A stretch of 64,000 nucleotides of DNA from Caproicibacterium argilliputei (GTDB lineage: Bacteria; Bacillota; Clostridia; Oscillospirales; Acutalibacteraceae): NCBI RefSeq assembly GCF_029211325.2, contig NZ_CP135996.1, forward strand, positions 2,790,001 to 2,854,000, read 5' to 3'. Shown piece by piece: positions 43,793-53,285 of this stretch. How positions within the stretch are numbered: the first letter of the stretch is position 1; each line of letters begins with the position of its first letter. The translations under genes were made by a program, and so were the position numbers. The notes under the pieces were generated by a model. It saw nothing but the letters and a program-made list of their open reading frames with translations, did no database searches and was not told the origin of the DNA.

Positions 43793-45030
43793 CGCACCTG
43801 CCCGCTGCCCAGCACCAAAAACTTGCTGCTGGTCAGCTGGCGCACCCCCATCGGCCCGCGGGCGTGCAGTTTTTGCGTGCTGATGCCGATTTCCGCGCCC
43901 AGACCAAACTCGCCGCCGTCAGTAAAGCGTGTGGATGCATTCACATAAACCGCCGCGCTATCTACCTCCTGCTGAAACCGGCGCGCGTTTTCGTAGCTGC
44001 GGGTCACAATGCATTCGCTGTGGCCGGTGCTGTACTGCGCAATGTGCCGCAGCGCATCCTCCATGCTGTCCACCACTTTGACCGCCAAAATCAAATCATC
44101 ATATTCGGTATCCCAGTCTGCTTCCGTTGCCGGCACCACGCAGTTGCCCAGTATTTCCCGGGTAACCGCGCAGCCACGCAGCTCCACCTTTTTTTTCAGA
44201 AGCCTTGCCCCGATGACGGGCAGGGCTTTTTCTGCGATGTTCCGATGTATCAAAATGGTTTCAATCGCGTTGCAGACACTGGGGCGGCTGGTTTTCGCGT
44301 TGTCGATAATATCCGCCGCCATGGCAATATCCGCGCTTTCATCCACATAGACATGGCAGTTGCCCGCACCGGTCTGGATGACCGGCACGCGGGCATTTTC
44401 AACAACACTCTGAATCAGACCGCGTCCGCCACGCGGAATCAGTACGTCCAGATAGCCGGTCAGCCCCATCATCTCTGCCGCGGAAGCGCGGCTGGTGTCC
44501 TGCACCAACTGAATACTGTCCTGCGGCAGTCCGGCAGAAGCAACCGCCGCACGCATCAATTCTACGCAGGCGCGGTTGCTTTCAATCGCTTCCTTGCCGC
44601 CGCGCAGAAGCACAGCGTTCCCGGCTTTCAGGCAAAGGGCGGCAGCGTCTGCGGCGACATTGGGCCGCGCCTCAAAAATAATGCCGATAACCCCGATGGG
44701 CACCCGCACGCGGCGAATTTCAAGCCCATTGGGGCGCACGCCGCCTTCTATGACCTGCCCAATAGGGTCCTCCTGCGCGGCAACTTCGCGCACCCCTTTC
44801 GCCATACCGGTAATGCGCTCCGGTGTTAAACGGAGGCGGTCGAGCAGCGCCGGCCGCATTCCCGCTTTCTCTGCAGCCGCCAGGTCAGCCGCATTGGCTG
44901 CCAGCAACTTCTCCTGATGGTCTTCCAAAGTCTTTGCAATCGCACGCAGAGCCATGTCCTTTTTGGGGCCTGCCTGCGCCAGTACCGCGGCCGCCTGCTT
45001 TGCGGCCTTTCCCATTTCTGTAAGCGTCAT
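43789..45030 (-). CDS. proA: Gamma-glutamyl phosphate reductase
   Basis: Second step of proline synthesis. 413 residues with the aldehyde dehydrogenase fold: GVIGIIFEARPNVAADAAAL, LRGGKEAIESNRA, catalytic cysteine in SRPSVCNAIETIL, VNASTRFTDGGEFGLGAEIG and RGPMGVRQLTS near the end. Length is standard. ATG at 45030 lies 32 bases after proB, with AGGCAGGTTC as a modest ribosome site. proC is not present in the window. Confidence 0.96.
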   Translation of the reverse strand: MTLTEMGKAAKQAAAVLAQAGPKKDMALRAIAKTLEDHQEKLLAANAADLAAAEKAGMRPALLDRLRLTPERITGMAKGVREVAAQEDPIGQVIEGGVRPNGLEIRRVRVPIGVIGIIFEARPNVAADAAALCLKAGNAVLLRGGKEAIESNRACVELMRAAVASAGLPQDSIQLVQDTSRASAAEMMGLTGYLDVLIPRGGRGLIQSVVENARVPVIQTGAGNCHVYVDESADIAMAADIIDNAKTSRPSVCNAIETILIHRNIAEKALPVIGARLLKKKVELRGCAVTREILGNCVVPATEADWDTEYDDLILAVKVVDSMEDALRHIAQYSTGHSECIVTRSYENARRFQQEVDSAAVYVNASTRFTDGGEFGLGAEIGISTQKLHARGPMGVRQLTSSKFLVLGSGQVR

Positions 45031-45062
45031 CAGCTCGAACCTGCCTTTCCGGTTTGTTTGGT

Positions 45063-45869
45063 TTATTCTTTTATGCCTTTCGGCAAAAAGGTTGTACCTA
45101 AAATGGTGCCGTCAAATAAATCGTAAAGATCGCGCGGGTTTGCACCGGACATCACCACGCACGGAATGCCGGCTTTGTTGGCAATGCTCGCCGCCGCCAC
45201 CTTGGTCGCCATGCCGCCGGTGCCGCGCGCGCTGCCCGCGCCGCCTGCAAGCGCACGGGTTTCTTCGGTGATACCGTAAACATACGGAATTCGCTTTGCC
45301 TGCGGGTCTTTGTGCGGGTCGCTGCTGTACAGACCGTCGATATCTGTCAGTATCACGAGCAGGTCTGCCTGCGTCAAAGCCGCCACTGTGGCAGAAAGCG
45401 TGTCGTTGTCCCCAAAGTTTCTGCCTGCCAGCTCATCGGTAGCAACGGAGTCATTTTCGTTTACCACCGGAATAATACCGCAGTTTAAAAGCGTTAAAAA
45501 TGTATTTTCCACGTTGCGCTTGGTCACGGTATCTTGCACGACATCCTTGGTGAGCAGCACCTGCGCAACTGTGTGGTTGTACTCGCCAAAAAATTTATCG
45601 TACATAAACATCAGTTCACACTGGCCGACCGCCGCCACCGCCTGCCGTTTTTCGATTTCTTCCGGATGCCGGTGCAGCCCCAGCTTGCCCATACCGACGC
45701 CAACCGCGCCGCTGGTCACCAGCACCACCTCGCGCCCCTCGTTCTGCAGGCCGCACAGAACCTTGCAGAGTTCCTCCAGACGGCGCAGGTTCAGCCTGCC
45801 GGTTTCATAGGTCAGTGTGCTGGTTCCCACCTTCACCACCACGCGCTTCGCCTGTGTGATTTGTGACAT
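45063..45869 (-). CDS. proB: Glutamate 5-kinase (short form without PUA domain)
   Basis: First step of proline synthesis and the usual point of proline feedback inhibition. 268 residues, only the amino-acid-kinase domain: VVVKVGTSTLTYE, VLVTSGAVGVGMGKLG, PVVNENDSVATDEL, FGDNDTLSATVA, LTDIDGLYSSDP and ARGTGGMATKVAAA. The C-terminal PUA domain of E. coli ProB (total about 367) is absent, as in several Clostridia. ATG at 45869 follows GGACGGAGGAAACAAC; TATAAT at 45899-45904 on the minus strand is a likely -10. Confidence 0.95.
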   Translation of the reverse strand: MSQITQAKRVVVKVGTSTLTYETGRLNLRRLEELCKVLCGLQNEGREVVLVTSGAVGVGMGKLGLHRHPEEIEKRQAVAAVGQCELMFMYDKFFGEYNHTVAQVLLTKDVVQDTVTKRNVENTFLTLLNCGIIPVVNENDSVATDELAGRNFGDNDTLSATVAALTQADLLVILTDIDGLYSSDPHKDPQAKRIPYVYGITEETRALAGGAGSARGTGGMATKVAAASIANKAGIPCVVMSGANPRDLYDLFDGTILGTTFLPKGIKE

Positions 45870-46037
45870 TGTTGTTTCCTCCGTCCCCTGATTTTTATAA
45901 GCATTATAGCATAAAAGCGCAAGCAGAAAAAGGGAGCTTGCAAAATGCCTGCCTGCACAGCCGCGCCTTTTCCCAAAAAATTTGGATAATCCCGCCGAAA
46001 CAGCAAAGACTATCTCTGCAAAGGAGGTCTTGTGTGT

Positions 46038-46253
46038 ATGTTTGATAAAATCGCACTGCTGCTAACCGTGATTGGCGGCATTAACTGGGGGCTGGTGGGC
46101 TTGTTCCGGTTTGACCTTGTGGCGTGGATCTTCGGCGGCGCCGCCACGTGGCCGGCACGGATTCTTTACATCCTCATTGGCCTTGCGGCGCTGTGGTGTA
46201 TTTCGCTTCTCTTTAAGCGCATTACCACGGATGACGGTGTTCACAGTGCCTGA
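46038..46253 (+). CDS. DUF378 small membrane protein
   Basis: 71 residues with two helices: KIALLLTVIGGINWGLVGLF and ARILYILIGLAALWCISLLF, matching the DUF378 (YuzA) family, whose GGxNWGLxG motif is intact. Function unknown. ATG at 46038 is 9 bases after AAGGAGGT; an in-frame GTG at 46032 is too close to that site. A bidirectional terminator separates it from rpsO. Confidence 0.85.
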   Translation: MFDKIALLLTVIGGINWGLVGLFRFDLVAWIFGGAATWPARILYILIGLAALWCISLLFKRITTDDGVHSA

Positions 46254-46263
46254 CAAAGCAGAC

Positions 46264-46313
46264 AAAAGCCGCCGGAAACGCAGGGGTTCCTGCATTTCCG
46301 GCGGCTTTTTCTA
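46264..46313. terminator. Bidirectional terminator between DUF378 gene and rpsO
   Basis: AAAAGCCGCCGGAAA/TTTCCGGCGGCTTTT perfect stem with inner GCAGG/CCTGC. Confidence 0.9.
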
Positions 46314-46322
46314 TACTTGCGA

Positions 46323-46586
46323 TTACTTACGGATGTTCAGTTTTGCAATAATGGAACGGTACCGCTCAATGTCAACCTTGGTCAGGTACTTGAGCAGGCT
46401 GCGGCGGGTGCCAACCATTTTCAGCAAGCCGCGGCGGCTGTGATGATCCTTCTGATGGGTGCGCAGATGATCGGTCAGGTCGTTAATGCGCTTGGTCAGA
46501 ACTGCAATCTGCACCTCGGGAGAACCTGTGTCGCCCTCATGGGTTGCATACTGCTTGATAATTTCGGTTTTTTCAGCTTTTGTCAT
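46323..46586 (-). CDS. rpsO: Small ribosomal subunit protein S15
   Basis: Primary 16S rRNA binder of the platform. 87 residues: [66 protein letters not shown] end. ATG at 46586 follows AAAAGGTGG; an ATG four codons earlier is rejected. It is transcribed from its own promoter (46692-46720) that overlaps the end of ribF. The 100-base leader may be the autoregulatory S15 site. Confidence 0.97.
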   Translation of the reverse strand: MTKAEKTEIIKQYATHEGDTGSPEVQIAVLTKRINDLTDHLRTHQKDHHSRRGLLKMVGTRRSLLKYLTKVDIERYRSIIAKLNIRK

Positions 46587-46720
46587 GGATAAAACCACCT
46601 TTTCAAAAATTCACCGCACACGCAGAGGAGGGTCTTGTGGTTTCCCATAAACGGGCAGTCGCCGACCTCCGCGAAGTAGGTGTATGTGTTTATTATAACA
46701 CGGAAAGCAGGATTATGCAA
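46587..46720 (-). promoter_or_regulatory. Promoter and leader of rpsO
   Basis: Minus strand TTGCAT (46720-46715), 17-base spacer, TATAAT (46697-46692). The leader can pair GGAGGTC with GACCCTCC and contains short GC stems, compatible with S15 autoregulation seen in other Firmicutes; not proven here. Confidence 0.55.
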
Positions 46721-46723
46721 ACC

Positions 46724-47638
46724 TTACTGCCCGCGGCGAGCAAAAAACGCCTCTGCCTGCTTGCCATCCGCCCGAATCTGCCTGCCCAGTGTTTCCACAT
46801 CGGCAAACTTTTGCTCTGGCCGCAAAAACTGCAGCAAGTCGGTCTGCACGGTTTCGCCGTAAACCTCCGGGCCGGTATATCCGGGCATCCAAGTTTCCGC
46901 TGTGAGGCGATGCCCATCCACCGTGGGGCGCATTCCGACATTGGTGACACCGCAGTAAGTGCTGCCTTGCAGATGAACCCGGCTCACATAGACACCGAAA
47001 GGCGGCAGCACAAACGATTTGGGGATTTCCTGATTCAGTGTTGGTGTACCCAGCCGGCGCCCCAACTGCCTGCCGTGCCGCACAGCAGAAAGGTATCCGT
47101 ACGGCCTGCCCAGCAGCCGCGCCGCCGCGGCGACCTCTCCCTTTTCAACCAGTGCGCGGATACGGGTGCTGCTGACCGTCTCACCACCGGACAGCACCGC
47201 CGGTGCCACCGCCGCCCGCAGCCCGCGCCCGGTGCAGAGATGCCGCAAGGTTTCGCTGTCTGCCCTGCCGCCCGCGCCAAACGTATAGTTGAATCCGCAG
47301 CAGACTTTTTTCGCGTGCAGGGCGCGCACCAGAACCTCGTCCACAAACTGTTCGGGTGACAAATTCATTAAGGAAGAAAAGCGCAGCAGATACAGCTGCT
47401 CCACGCCAAGCGACTCCAGTACCCGCACTTTCTGCGCCTCTGTCATCAGTTCACCGCCCGTGCTGCCGCCGAGGTCACAGAGCGGATTGGCGGAAAAGGT
47501 CAGCACCGTCGGCGTCAGCCCCGCTTCCCCCAGTGTCTGGAAAATCACAGCGCGGTGCCCAAGGTGCAGCCCGTCAAAGGTGCCGAGCGCGACCGCTGTT
47601 TCTACCGCGCTGGGCTGCAGGTCATAAAAGATTTTCAT
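46724..47638 (-). CDS. ribF: Bifunctional riboflavin kinase/FAD synthetase
   Basis: 304 residues. FAD synthetase domain with ALGTFDGLHLGHRAVI and SSTRIRALVEKGEV; riboflavin kinase domain with GRRLGTPTLNQEIPKSFVLP, FGVYVSRV, GVTNVGMRPTVDG and AETWMPGY (the last H-x-x-D/E element modified from LETHIF). Start ATG at 47638 overlaps the truB stop by four bases. Last gene of the long translation operon; rpsO starts from its own promoter right after. Confidence 0.94.
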   Translation of the reverse strand: MKIFYDLQPSAVETAVALGTFDGLHLGHRAVIFQTLGEAGLTPTVLTFSANPLCDLGGSTGGELMTEAQKVRVLESLGVEQLYLLRFSSLMNLSPEQFVDEVLVRALHAKKVCCGFNYTFGAGGRADSETLRHLCTGRGLRAAVAPAVLSGGETVSSTRIRALVEKGEVAAAARLLGRPYGYLSAVRHGRQLGRRLGTPTLNQEIPKSFVLPPFGVYVSRVHLQGSTYCGVTNVGMRPTVDGHRLTAETWMPGYTGPEVYGETVQTDLLQFLRPEQKFADVETLGRQIRADGKQAEAFFARRGQ

Positions 47639-48543
47639 AACGTTCCGTCCTCCTGTGCAAAAAGGCGCGCCACCGCAAGCTCCCCTTTGGCTTCATCCGG
47701 CGCACCCAGTCCAAGAAAATTTCCGGCAGGGTCCTTCACCCGGCAGTTCCCGGCAGCCTGCACCAAACCGTGCAGGCGCTCTAAAGAAAGTACACCGCCG
47801 TTGCAAAAACGCTTTGCCTGCGGCAGGGTGACGCACACTTCCGGTAAATCCAGAAACAGCGTTTCTACCGGCAGCACCCGCTGCAGCAGCGCCGCCTGCC
47901 CCATCTGCTTTGCTGCCTCCACTGTGACCGCATCCTGAATGGAAAATCCGGAGGCGGAGGTGCGGCGCAGGGCAGTCATAATCCCATGCGACCCAAGCGC
48001 ACGACCCAAATCGTCACACAGCGTGCGCACATAAGTACCGCCGGAACAGGTCATGCGCAGCCGCCCGGTGCGGGATTCCTCGTCGTACGCCAGAATTTCC
48101 AGCTTGTCCACAGTGACCGCACGCGGCTGGCGCTCCACTGTTTTTCCCTGCCGGGCAAGGTCATACAGCCGCTCGCCGTTTTGCCGCAGTGCGCTGAACA
48201 TAGGCGGAATCTGCATGATGCTTCCGGTAAAGCACGGCAGAATCTGCTCCAGTTTTTCCCGGGAAATAGGGACATCGTCCTGCACCTGCACGGTGCCGGT
48301 ACGGTCCAGTGTGTCTGTCTGCGCACCGAACGCAAATGCCGCCTCGTAGGTTTTGTGCCGCTCCGCCAAAAACGGAAGGGCGCGCGTTGCGCGCCCCAGC
48401 AGCATGGGCAGCACGCCGGTCGCCATAGGGTCCAGCGTGCCGGTGTGCCCGATTTTCCGTTCGCCGGTCAGCCGGCGCAGAACCGCCACTGCATCAAACG
48501 AAGTGTAGCCTTCCGGCTTATCCAAAATGAGTACCCCGGTCAT
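47635..48543 (-). CDS. truB: tRNA pseudouridine-55 synthase
   Basis: 302 residues. GVLILDKPEGYTSFDAV, KIGHTGTLDPMATGVLPMLL with the catalytic aspartate, YEAAFAFGAQTDTLD, MFSALRQNGERLYDLAR and CSGGTYVRTLCDDLG are the full TruB signature set; a small C-terminal domain follows. ATG at 48543 overlaps the stop of nrnA by four bases (ATGA). The longer in-frame reading to 48618 is inside nrnA and rejected. Confidence 0.96.
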   Translation of the reverse strand: MTGVLILDKPEGYTSFDAVAVLRRLTGERKIGHTGTLDPMATGVLPMLLGRATRALPFLAERHKTYEAAFAFGAQTDTLDRTGTVQVQDDVPISREKLEQILPCFTGSIMQIPPMFSALRQNGERLYDLARQGKTVERQPRAVTVDKLEILAYDEESRTGRLRMTCSGGTYVRTLCDDLGRALGSHGIMTALRRTSASGFSIQDAVTVEAAKQMGQAALLQRVLPVETLFLDLPEVCVTLPQAKRFCNGGVLSLERLHGLVQAAGNCRVKDPAGNFLGLGAPDEAKGELAVARLFAQEDGTL

Positions 48544-49493
48544 AAACTCTCCAAATACGTGCTGATGACCGCCACCAGCTGTTTTTTCGCTTCCTCCACA
48601 CCGCAGGAAATGGCGCATCCGGCTGCGCCGGGATGACCGCCGCCGCCGAACTTTGCACAGATTTCCGAAGCATTGTATGGTTGCGGCGCGCGCAGAGAAA
48701 CTTTGACCAAATCGTCCGCTTTTTCTTTAATTGTAACGCCGATATGCACACCCTCAATCGAACGTGGAATGGAGGCTATGCCATCGGTATCCGCATCTTC
48801 CGCACCGGATTCCTGGACCATTTTGCGTGTCAAGGTAACCACCGCAATTTCATTATGGTGGAAGTATTCTATAGTATTCAGCGCCTCGCGCTCCAGCTGC
48901 AGGCGGGCGCGGCTTTTGGTTGCAAACATCGCGTGATTAATCTGCGGCGCGGGTACGCCAAGCTCCAGCAGCTGCGCTGCCACACGAAATGTGTGCGGCG
49001 TTACGTTAATATACTGAAAGCAGCCGGTATCCGTTGCGATGCCGGTATACAAATCCGTTGCCGTGGCAATGTCCGGCTGAACCCCCAGCAGCGGGAGCAG
49101 TTCATAGATGATCTCGCAGGTGGCGCTGGCTTTAGGATTTACAAAGTACCGCTGCGCATAGTGCGTATTGCTGGGATGATGGTCAATGCACAATTCAATT
49201 TTTCCGCCGTACACTTCCCGCAGACCGCCGAGCAGCTGCTCATCTGCAATATCAACGGAAACCACCGCTTTGGGCACAAACTGCTGCTCTTCCAGCCCGT
49301 CAAAGAGGAACTGAAAGCGTCTGCCGATAGGGTCGCCACACAGCACCTGCGCGCGCTTGCCCAAGCTGCGCAGAGCGCGGCACAGCGCGCTGCCGCTGCC
49401 GAGCGTATCGCCGTCCGGCGACTGGTGGCAGAGAATTACAATATCCTGCTGCTGCAGAAGCCAAGCGGCAGCTTCACTCAGACTGACTTCCAT
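48540..49493 (-). CDS. nrnA: DHH-family oligoribonuclease/pAp phosphatase
   Basis: 317 residues. Motifs CHQSPDGDTLGSGSAL, VSVDIADEQ, LCIDHHPSNT (DHH), GIATDTGCFQY and the DHHA1-domain FGGGGHPGAAGCAI. These match NrnA, which removes nanoRNAs and 3'-phosphoadenosine phosphate. Its ATG at 49493 lies 20 bases inside the end of rbfA. The rbfA-nrnA-truB-ribF order is typical of Firmicutes. Confidence 0.93.
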   Translation of the reverse strand: MEVSLSEAAAWLLQQQDIVILCHQSPDGDTLGSGSALCRALRSLGKRAQVLCGDPIGRRFQFLFDGLEEQQFVPKAVVSVDIADEQLLGGLREVYGGKIELCIDHHPSNTHYAQRYFVNPKASATCEIIYELLPLLGVQPDIATATDLYTGIATDTGCFQYINVTPHTFRVAAQLLELGVPAPQINHAMFATKSRARLQLEREALNTIEYFHHNEIAVVTLTRKMVQESGAEDADTDGIASIPRSIEGVHIGVTIKEKADDLVKVSLRAPQPYNASEICAKFGGGGHPGAAGCAISCGVEEAKKQLVAVISTYLESL

Positions 49494-49842
49494 GGTCCTC
49501 CTCCTTCAAATCGTCCAGAATCCGCGAAATGTTTGCGCTGTACTCAATGGAATCCGTTGCTTTAAACGTCAGCGCGGGCACATGGCGCAGAGAAAGGCGC
49601 TGACCCAGCTCGTGGCGGATAAACCCGGCGGCTGATTTTAACCCCTCCACCGCTTTTTGCGCGCGCGGCAGGCCCTCCATATCGCTGACATAAACGGTAC
49701 AGAAAGAAAGATCACGGCTGACCTCTACCCGTACAATGCTCAGCAGCGTATGATTTACGCGCGGATCCTTCAGTTCCCGGAAAATCGCGGACAGTTCCCG
49801 GCGGATATCTTCTGTGGTACGGCCCAATTTATGACTCGGCAT
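49474..49842 (-). CDS. rbfA: 30S ribosome-binding factor A
   Basis: 122 residues, cold-shock/maturation factor for 16S rRNA. MPSHKLGRTTEDIRRELSAI, LKDPRVNHTLLSIVRVEVSR, CTVYVSDMEG, GFIRHELGQRLSLRHVPALT. ATG at 49842 follows CAGGAGGG; the extension to 49896 runs into the intergenic repeats and is rejected. Normally infB would lie directly upstream; here about 730 bases of repeats intervene. Confidence 0.95.
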   Translation of the reverse strand: MPSHKLGRTTEDIRRELSAIFRELKDPRVNHTLLSIVRVEVSRDLSFCTVYVSDMEGLPRAQKAVEGLKSAAGFIRHELGQRLSLRHVPALTFKATDSIEYSANISRILDDLKEEDHGSQSE

Positions 49843-49931
49843 AGAAAACCCTCCTGTCTGAAAATGCAGAGCGCACTGCACCCTGCATTCTCCCAATCAA
49901 ATAATGAACAACTTCCGGTACAAAGATCGGT

Positions 49932-50036
49932 GGGCTTCGCCCCCACACCCCCAGTCGCTTTCTGAGAAAGCGACGGAAAGCAATCTGCTCGGAGCGCTGA
50001 CTTGACGTTGACGCAGACTGTAAAAGAAGCAAGTAG
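49932..50036. repeat. Intergenic repeat, copy 1 (105-bp core)
   Basis: Core begins GGGCTTCGCCC and contains the palindrome GTCGCTTTCTGAGAAAGCGAC and the phrase TGACTTGACGTTGACGCAG. Differs from copies 2 and 3 at only a few bases. Confidence 0.9.
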
Positions 50037-50059
50037 CTCCCCGCGTGCAGGCTCAGCCT

Positions 50060-50096
50060 GCCTATGATTTATGCTCCACCGGAGCATAAATCAGGC
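50060..50096. repeat. Variable hairpin A between repeat copies 1 and 2
   Basis: GATTTATGCTCC pairs perfectly with GGAGCATAAATC around ACC, extended by GCCT/AGGC. The corresponding hairpin between copies 2 and 3 has a different outer stem. Confidence 0.85.
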
Positions 50097-50112
50097 AAAA
50101 GATGCTACACTT

Positions 50113-50266
50113 TTCACTCGGGCTTGCAGCCCGAACCTGCTTTACATTCCAAGGTCGTGGCGGGCTTCGCCCCCACACCCCCAGTCGCTTTCTGAGAAAG
50201 CGACGGAAAGCAACCTGCTCGAAGCGCTGACTTGACGTTGACGCAGACTGTAAAAGAAGCAAGTAA
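50113..50266. repeat. Intergenic repeat, copy 2 (154 bp including 5' segment)
   Basis: Core 50162-50266 preceded by a 46-base segment with the hairpin TCGGGCT/AGCCCGA, also present before copy 3. Confidence 0.9.
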
Positions 50267-50321
50267 CGCTCCGCGTGAACTTCAGCACACCGCCAGCGGG
50301 GGCTCCCCGCGTGCTGCTTTA

Positions 50322-50350
50322 TTTCAAATGCTCCACCGGAGCATTTGAAA
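50322..50350. repeat. Variable hairpin B between repeat copies 2 and 3
   Basis: TTTCAAATGCTCC pairs perfectly with GGAGCATTTGAAA around ACC. Shares the inner ATGCTCC/GGAGCAT with hairpin A but the outer stem differs on both arms. Confidence 0.85.
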
Positions 50351-50369
50351 GGCAGACAACAGCAAGCCT

Positions 50370-50523
50370 TTCACTCGGGCTTGCAGCCCGAACCTGCTTT
50401 ACATTCCAAGGTCGTGGCGGGCTTCGCCCCCACACCCCCAGTCGCTTTCTAAGAAAGCGACGGAAAGCAACCTGCTCGAAGCGCTGACTTGACGTTGACG
50501 CAGACTGTAAAAGAAGCAAGTAG
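50370..50523. repeat. Intergenic repeat, copy 3
   Basis: Core 50419-50523; palindrome has A instead of G at its centre. Followed by CGCGGGG/CCCCGCG hairpin that ends just beyond the infB stop codon. Confidence 0.9.
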
Positions 50524-50573
50524 CGCTCCGCGTGAACTTCAGCACACCGCCCGCGGGGGCTTCCCCGCGCTCG

Positions 50574-52961
50574 TTATTCGGGGCGGTACGCTTCCAACGT
50601 ATAGGTTTCCAGAATGTCACCGACTTTAATATCCGCAAACTTCTCTAAGCAGACACCGCAGTCATAGCCTTCCGCAACTTCCTTTACATCATCCTTAAAC
50701 CGACGCAGCGATGCCACTTTATCATCAGCAATCACAATGCCATCGCGCACCACGCGCACATCGGAACCGCGGGTGATTTTACCCGAAATAACGTGCGCGC
50801 CAATGACCGTGCCGACACTGCTGATCTTATAGGTTTCGCGGCATTCCACACGGCCCAGCTGTACTTCACGGTATTTCGGCGCAAGCATACCCTTCATAGC
50901 AGATTCGATTTCCTGAATGCAATCGTAAATGACGCGGTACAAGCGCAAATCCACGCCGTCACGCTTTGCGTTCTCTTCCGCAACCGGATCCGGACGCACG
51001 TTGAAACCGACAATAATCGCGTTGCTTGCCGATGCCAACATCACATCGCTCTCGCTGATGGCACCAACACCGCCGTGAATCACGTTTACGCGCACTTCTT
51101 CGTTAGAAAGTTTCTCCAACGATTGACGAACCGCTTCCACAGAACCCTGCACATCCGCCTTTACAATAATCTGCAGTTCTTTCATATCGCCAATCTGCAT
51201 CTGCTCAAACAAATTGTCCAGCGTAACCTTGGTGCGGGCGTTAAACTGCTCCTCTTTCTGCGCGGTACGACGCTGCTCAACCAGCTGGCGCGCCAGACGC
51301 TCATCGGAAACCGCATTGAACGTATCGCCGCCGGTCGGCACACTGTCCAAACCAGTAATCTCCACCGGCACGCTGGGTGCGGCAGACACAATTTCTTTTC
51401 CGTTTGCACTGGCCATAGCGCGCACGCGCCCAACACTGGTACCTGCAACCACGATATCTCCCGTGTGCAGGGTACCGTTCTGTACCAGCATGGTGGCAAT
51501 CGGGCCGCGGCCTTTGTCCAGACGCGCTTCAATGACAACGCCCTTGGCGGCACGGTTCGGGTTCGCCTTGAGCTCTTTCATATCCGCAACCAGAAGAATC
51601 ATTTCCAAAAGGTCTTTAATACCGGTTTGCTGCTTTGCGGAAACACGGATGCACGGCACGTCGCCGCCCCACTCTTCCGGAACCAGCTCGTACTTGGTCA
51701 GTTCTTCCATGACATGGTCCGGATTTGCGCCGGGCTTGTCGATTTTATTGATAGCGACAATAATATTGACATTCGCGGCTTTTGCGTGATGAATCGCCTC
51801 GACTGTCTGCGGCATGACACCGTCGTCTGCCGCAACCACCAGAACGGCGATGTCGGTTGCCATCGCGCCGCGCGCACGCATGGTAGTAAACGCCTCATGA
51901 CCGGGGGTGTCAAGGAACGTCACCACGTGACCGTCCAGATTGACCTGATACGCACCGATGTGCTGGGTAATACCGCCCGCTTCACTTTCTGTCACATTGG
52001 TGTGGCGGATAGCATCGAGCAGGCTGGTTTTGCCGTGGTCAACATGACCCATGACCACAACGACCGGCGGACGTGTCTGCAGATCCGCATCATTGTCTTC
52101 ACTGTCATCGATAATCTGCTCTTCAATGGTCACTTCCACTTCTTTTTCCACTTTCGCGTGAAACTCCAGTGCAACCAGAGAAGCCGTATCAAAATCGACC
52201 TCATCGTTGATAGTGGCAAACACGCCGTTTGCCATCAGCTTTTTGATGACCTCTGCGGCAGTGGCTTTCAGGCGCAGCGCCAGCTCCCCAACCATAATAT
52301 TTTCCGGAATCTGCACCGTAATCGGCTTTGCCTTGCGCTCTGCCGCGATACGGCGCAGACGCTCCGACTCGGTTTCGCGTTTCGGCCGGCGCCCGCGGCG
52401 GTACTGGGCGCTCTTTTGGTTCAGCTTCTGCTTGCGCACGACGTTGTCTGTCTTCACCTTTTCACTGGCCAGACGGTCATACTTTTCGTTGTACTTATCC
52501 AGTTCCACATTATGGGTGCGCGTGTCGACAATGCGCTCTGCCGGACGGCGAATCACATTATCGGACTTATTGATTTCAATATGACCAATCACCTTTGCCT
52601 GCTGGTTCTGCGGCACGCGCTGTGCTTTTGCCGCAGGCTCCCGGCGCGGATTCCTTTTCCCCTGCTTTTGGGGGGGATTTGCGGCTTTCTTCTGTGCGGC
52701 TTCTTTCAGCGGAATCTGTTTGGCAGAACCCTCTGTACTGACAGTCACCGCTTTTTCTTCCCGCTGTGCGTAATAGGTGTTCAAGTCTTTCATCGCCCTT
52801 TTCTGTGTGAAAGCCTCAAACACAAGATCCAGCTCGCTTTCGGTCAAAGCGGTCATGTGTTTTTTCGTTTCACCCGTATATTTTTCGAGTATATCGATGA
52901 CGTCCTTGTTTGGGACATTGAGATCTTTCGCAACTTCATGTACCCGGTATTTAATCATCAT
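50574..52961 (-). CDS. infB: Translation initiation factor IF-2
   Basis: 795 residues. N-terminal IF2N helix ([20 protein letters not shown]), a long basic Lys/Arg/Gln-rich linker, second IF2N-like segment ([20 protein letters not shown]), GTPase domain with [30 protein letters not shown] and [10 protein letters not shown], then domains II-IV ending with [11 protein letters not shown] and [14 protein letters not shown] at 52961 follows AGGAGGAATG. Starts 15 bases after ylxQ. Complete and of typical size for Firmicutes. Confidence 0.97.
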   Translation of the reverse strand: MMIKYRVHEVAKDLNVPNKDVIDILEKYTGETKKHMTALTESELDLVFEAFTQKRAMKDLNTYYAQREEKAVTVSTEGSAKQIPLKEAAQKKAANPPQKQGKRNPRREPAAKAQRVPQNQQAKVIGHIEINKSDNVIRRPAERIVDTRTHNVELDKYNEKYDRLASEKVKTDNVVRKQKLNQKSAQYRRGRRPKRETESERLRRIAAERKAKPITVQIPENIMVGELALRLKATAAEVIKKLMANGVFATINDEVDFDTASLVALEFHAKVEKEVEVTIEEQIIDDSEDNDADLQTRPPVVVVMGHVDHGKTSLLDAIRHTNVTESEAGGITQHIGAYQVNLDGHVVTFLDTPGHEAFTTMRARGAMATDIAVLVVAADDGVMPQTVEAIHHAKAANVNIIVAINKIDKPGANPDHVMEELTKYELVPEEWGGDVPCIRVSAKQQTGIKDLLEMILLVADMKELKANPNRAAKGVVIEARLDKGRGPIATMLVQNGTLHTGDIVVAGTSVGRVRAMASANGKEIVSAAPSVPVEITGLDSVPTGGDTFNAVSDERLARQLVEQRRTAQKEEQFNARTKVTLDNLFEQMQIGDMKELQIIVKADVQGSVEAVRQSLEKLSNEEVRVNVIHGGVGAISESDVMLASASNAIIVGFNVRPDPVAEENAKRDGVDLRLYRVIYDCIQEIESAMKGMLAPKYREVQLGRVECRETYKISSVGTVIGAHVISGKITRGSDVRVVRDGIVIADDKVASLRRFKDDVKEVAEGYDCGVCLEKFADIKVGDILETYTLEAYRPE

Positions 52962-52976
52962 CTATAACATTCCTCC

Positions 52977-53285
52977 TCATCTGTCCGTACAAAACGTCTC
53001 GAGTTTTCTTGCAAAACCGCTGTCCTCCACTGCCACAGCACCGGTGTGTTTCCCCACCGCAGCGCTCAGCTCCTCCATGGAGTGGGAAAGCGTGTAAATC
53101 GGAATTTCCTCCTGCCGGGCGGCAAACAAAATTCCTTTTGCCGTATGCGGAGAAAGGTCGCTGGCCAGTACCACCAGCCGCGCGCGGCCGCGGCGAAGGC
53201 TTTCCAGCACGGGGTCGTGGCCCATCTGCACCTTGCCGGCGCGGCGGGCAAGCCCTAAAAGGGAAAGCATTCTGTCATTGGGCAT
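52977..53285 (-). CDS. ylxQ: YlxQ-like L7Ae-family RNA-binding protein
   Basis: 102 residues: MLSLLGLARRAGKVQMGHDP, RRGRARLVVLASDLSPHTAK and TGAVAVEDSGFARKLE, an L7Ae/L30e/S12e/Gadd45 fold like YlxQ of Bacillus, encoded as usual between ylxR and infB. ATG at 53285 overlaps the end of ylxR by 11 bases; the longer reading to 53411 is in another frame of ylxR and rejected. Probably binds kink-turn RNA. Confidence 0.9.
   Translation of the reverse strand: MPNDRMLSLLGLARRAGKVQMGHDPVLESLRRGRARLVVLASDLSPHTAKGILFAARQEEIPIYTLSHSMEELSAAVGKHTGAVAVEDSGFARKLETFCTDR

Noticed and set aside
49829..50519. Three minus-strand frames with nearly identical peptides beginning MLLLQSASTSSQR
   Set aside because: They are translations of the palindromic intergenic repeats, lack ribosome sites and change their ends from copy to copy.
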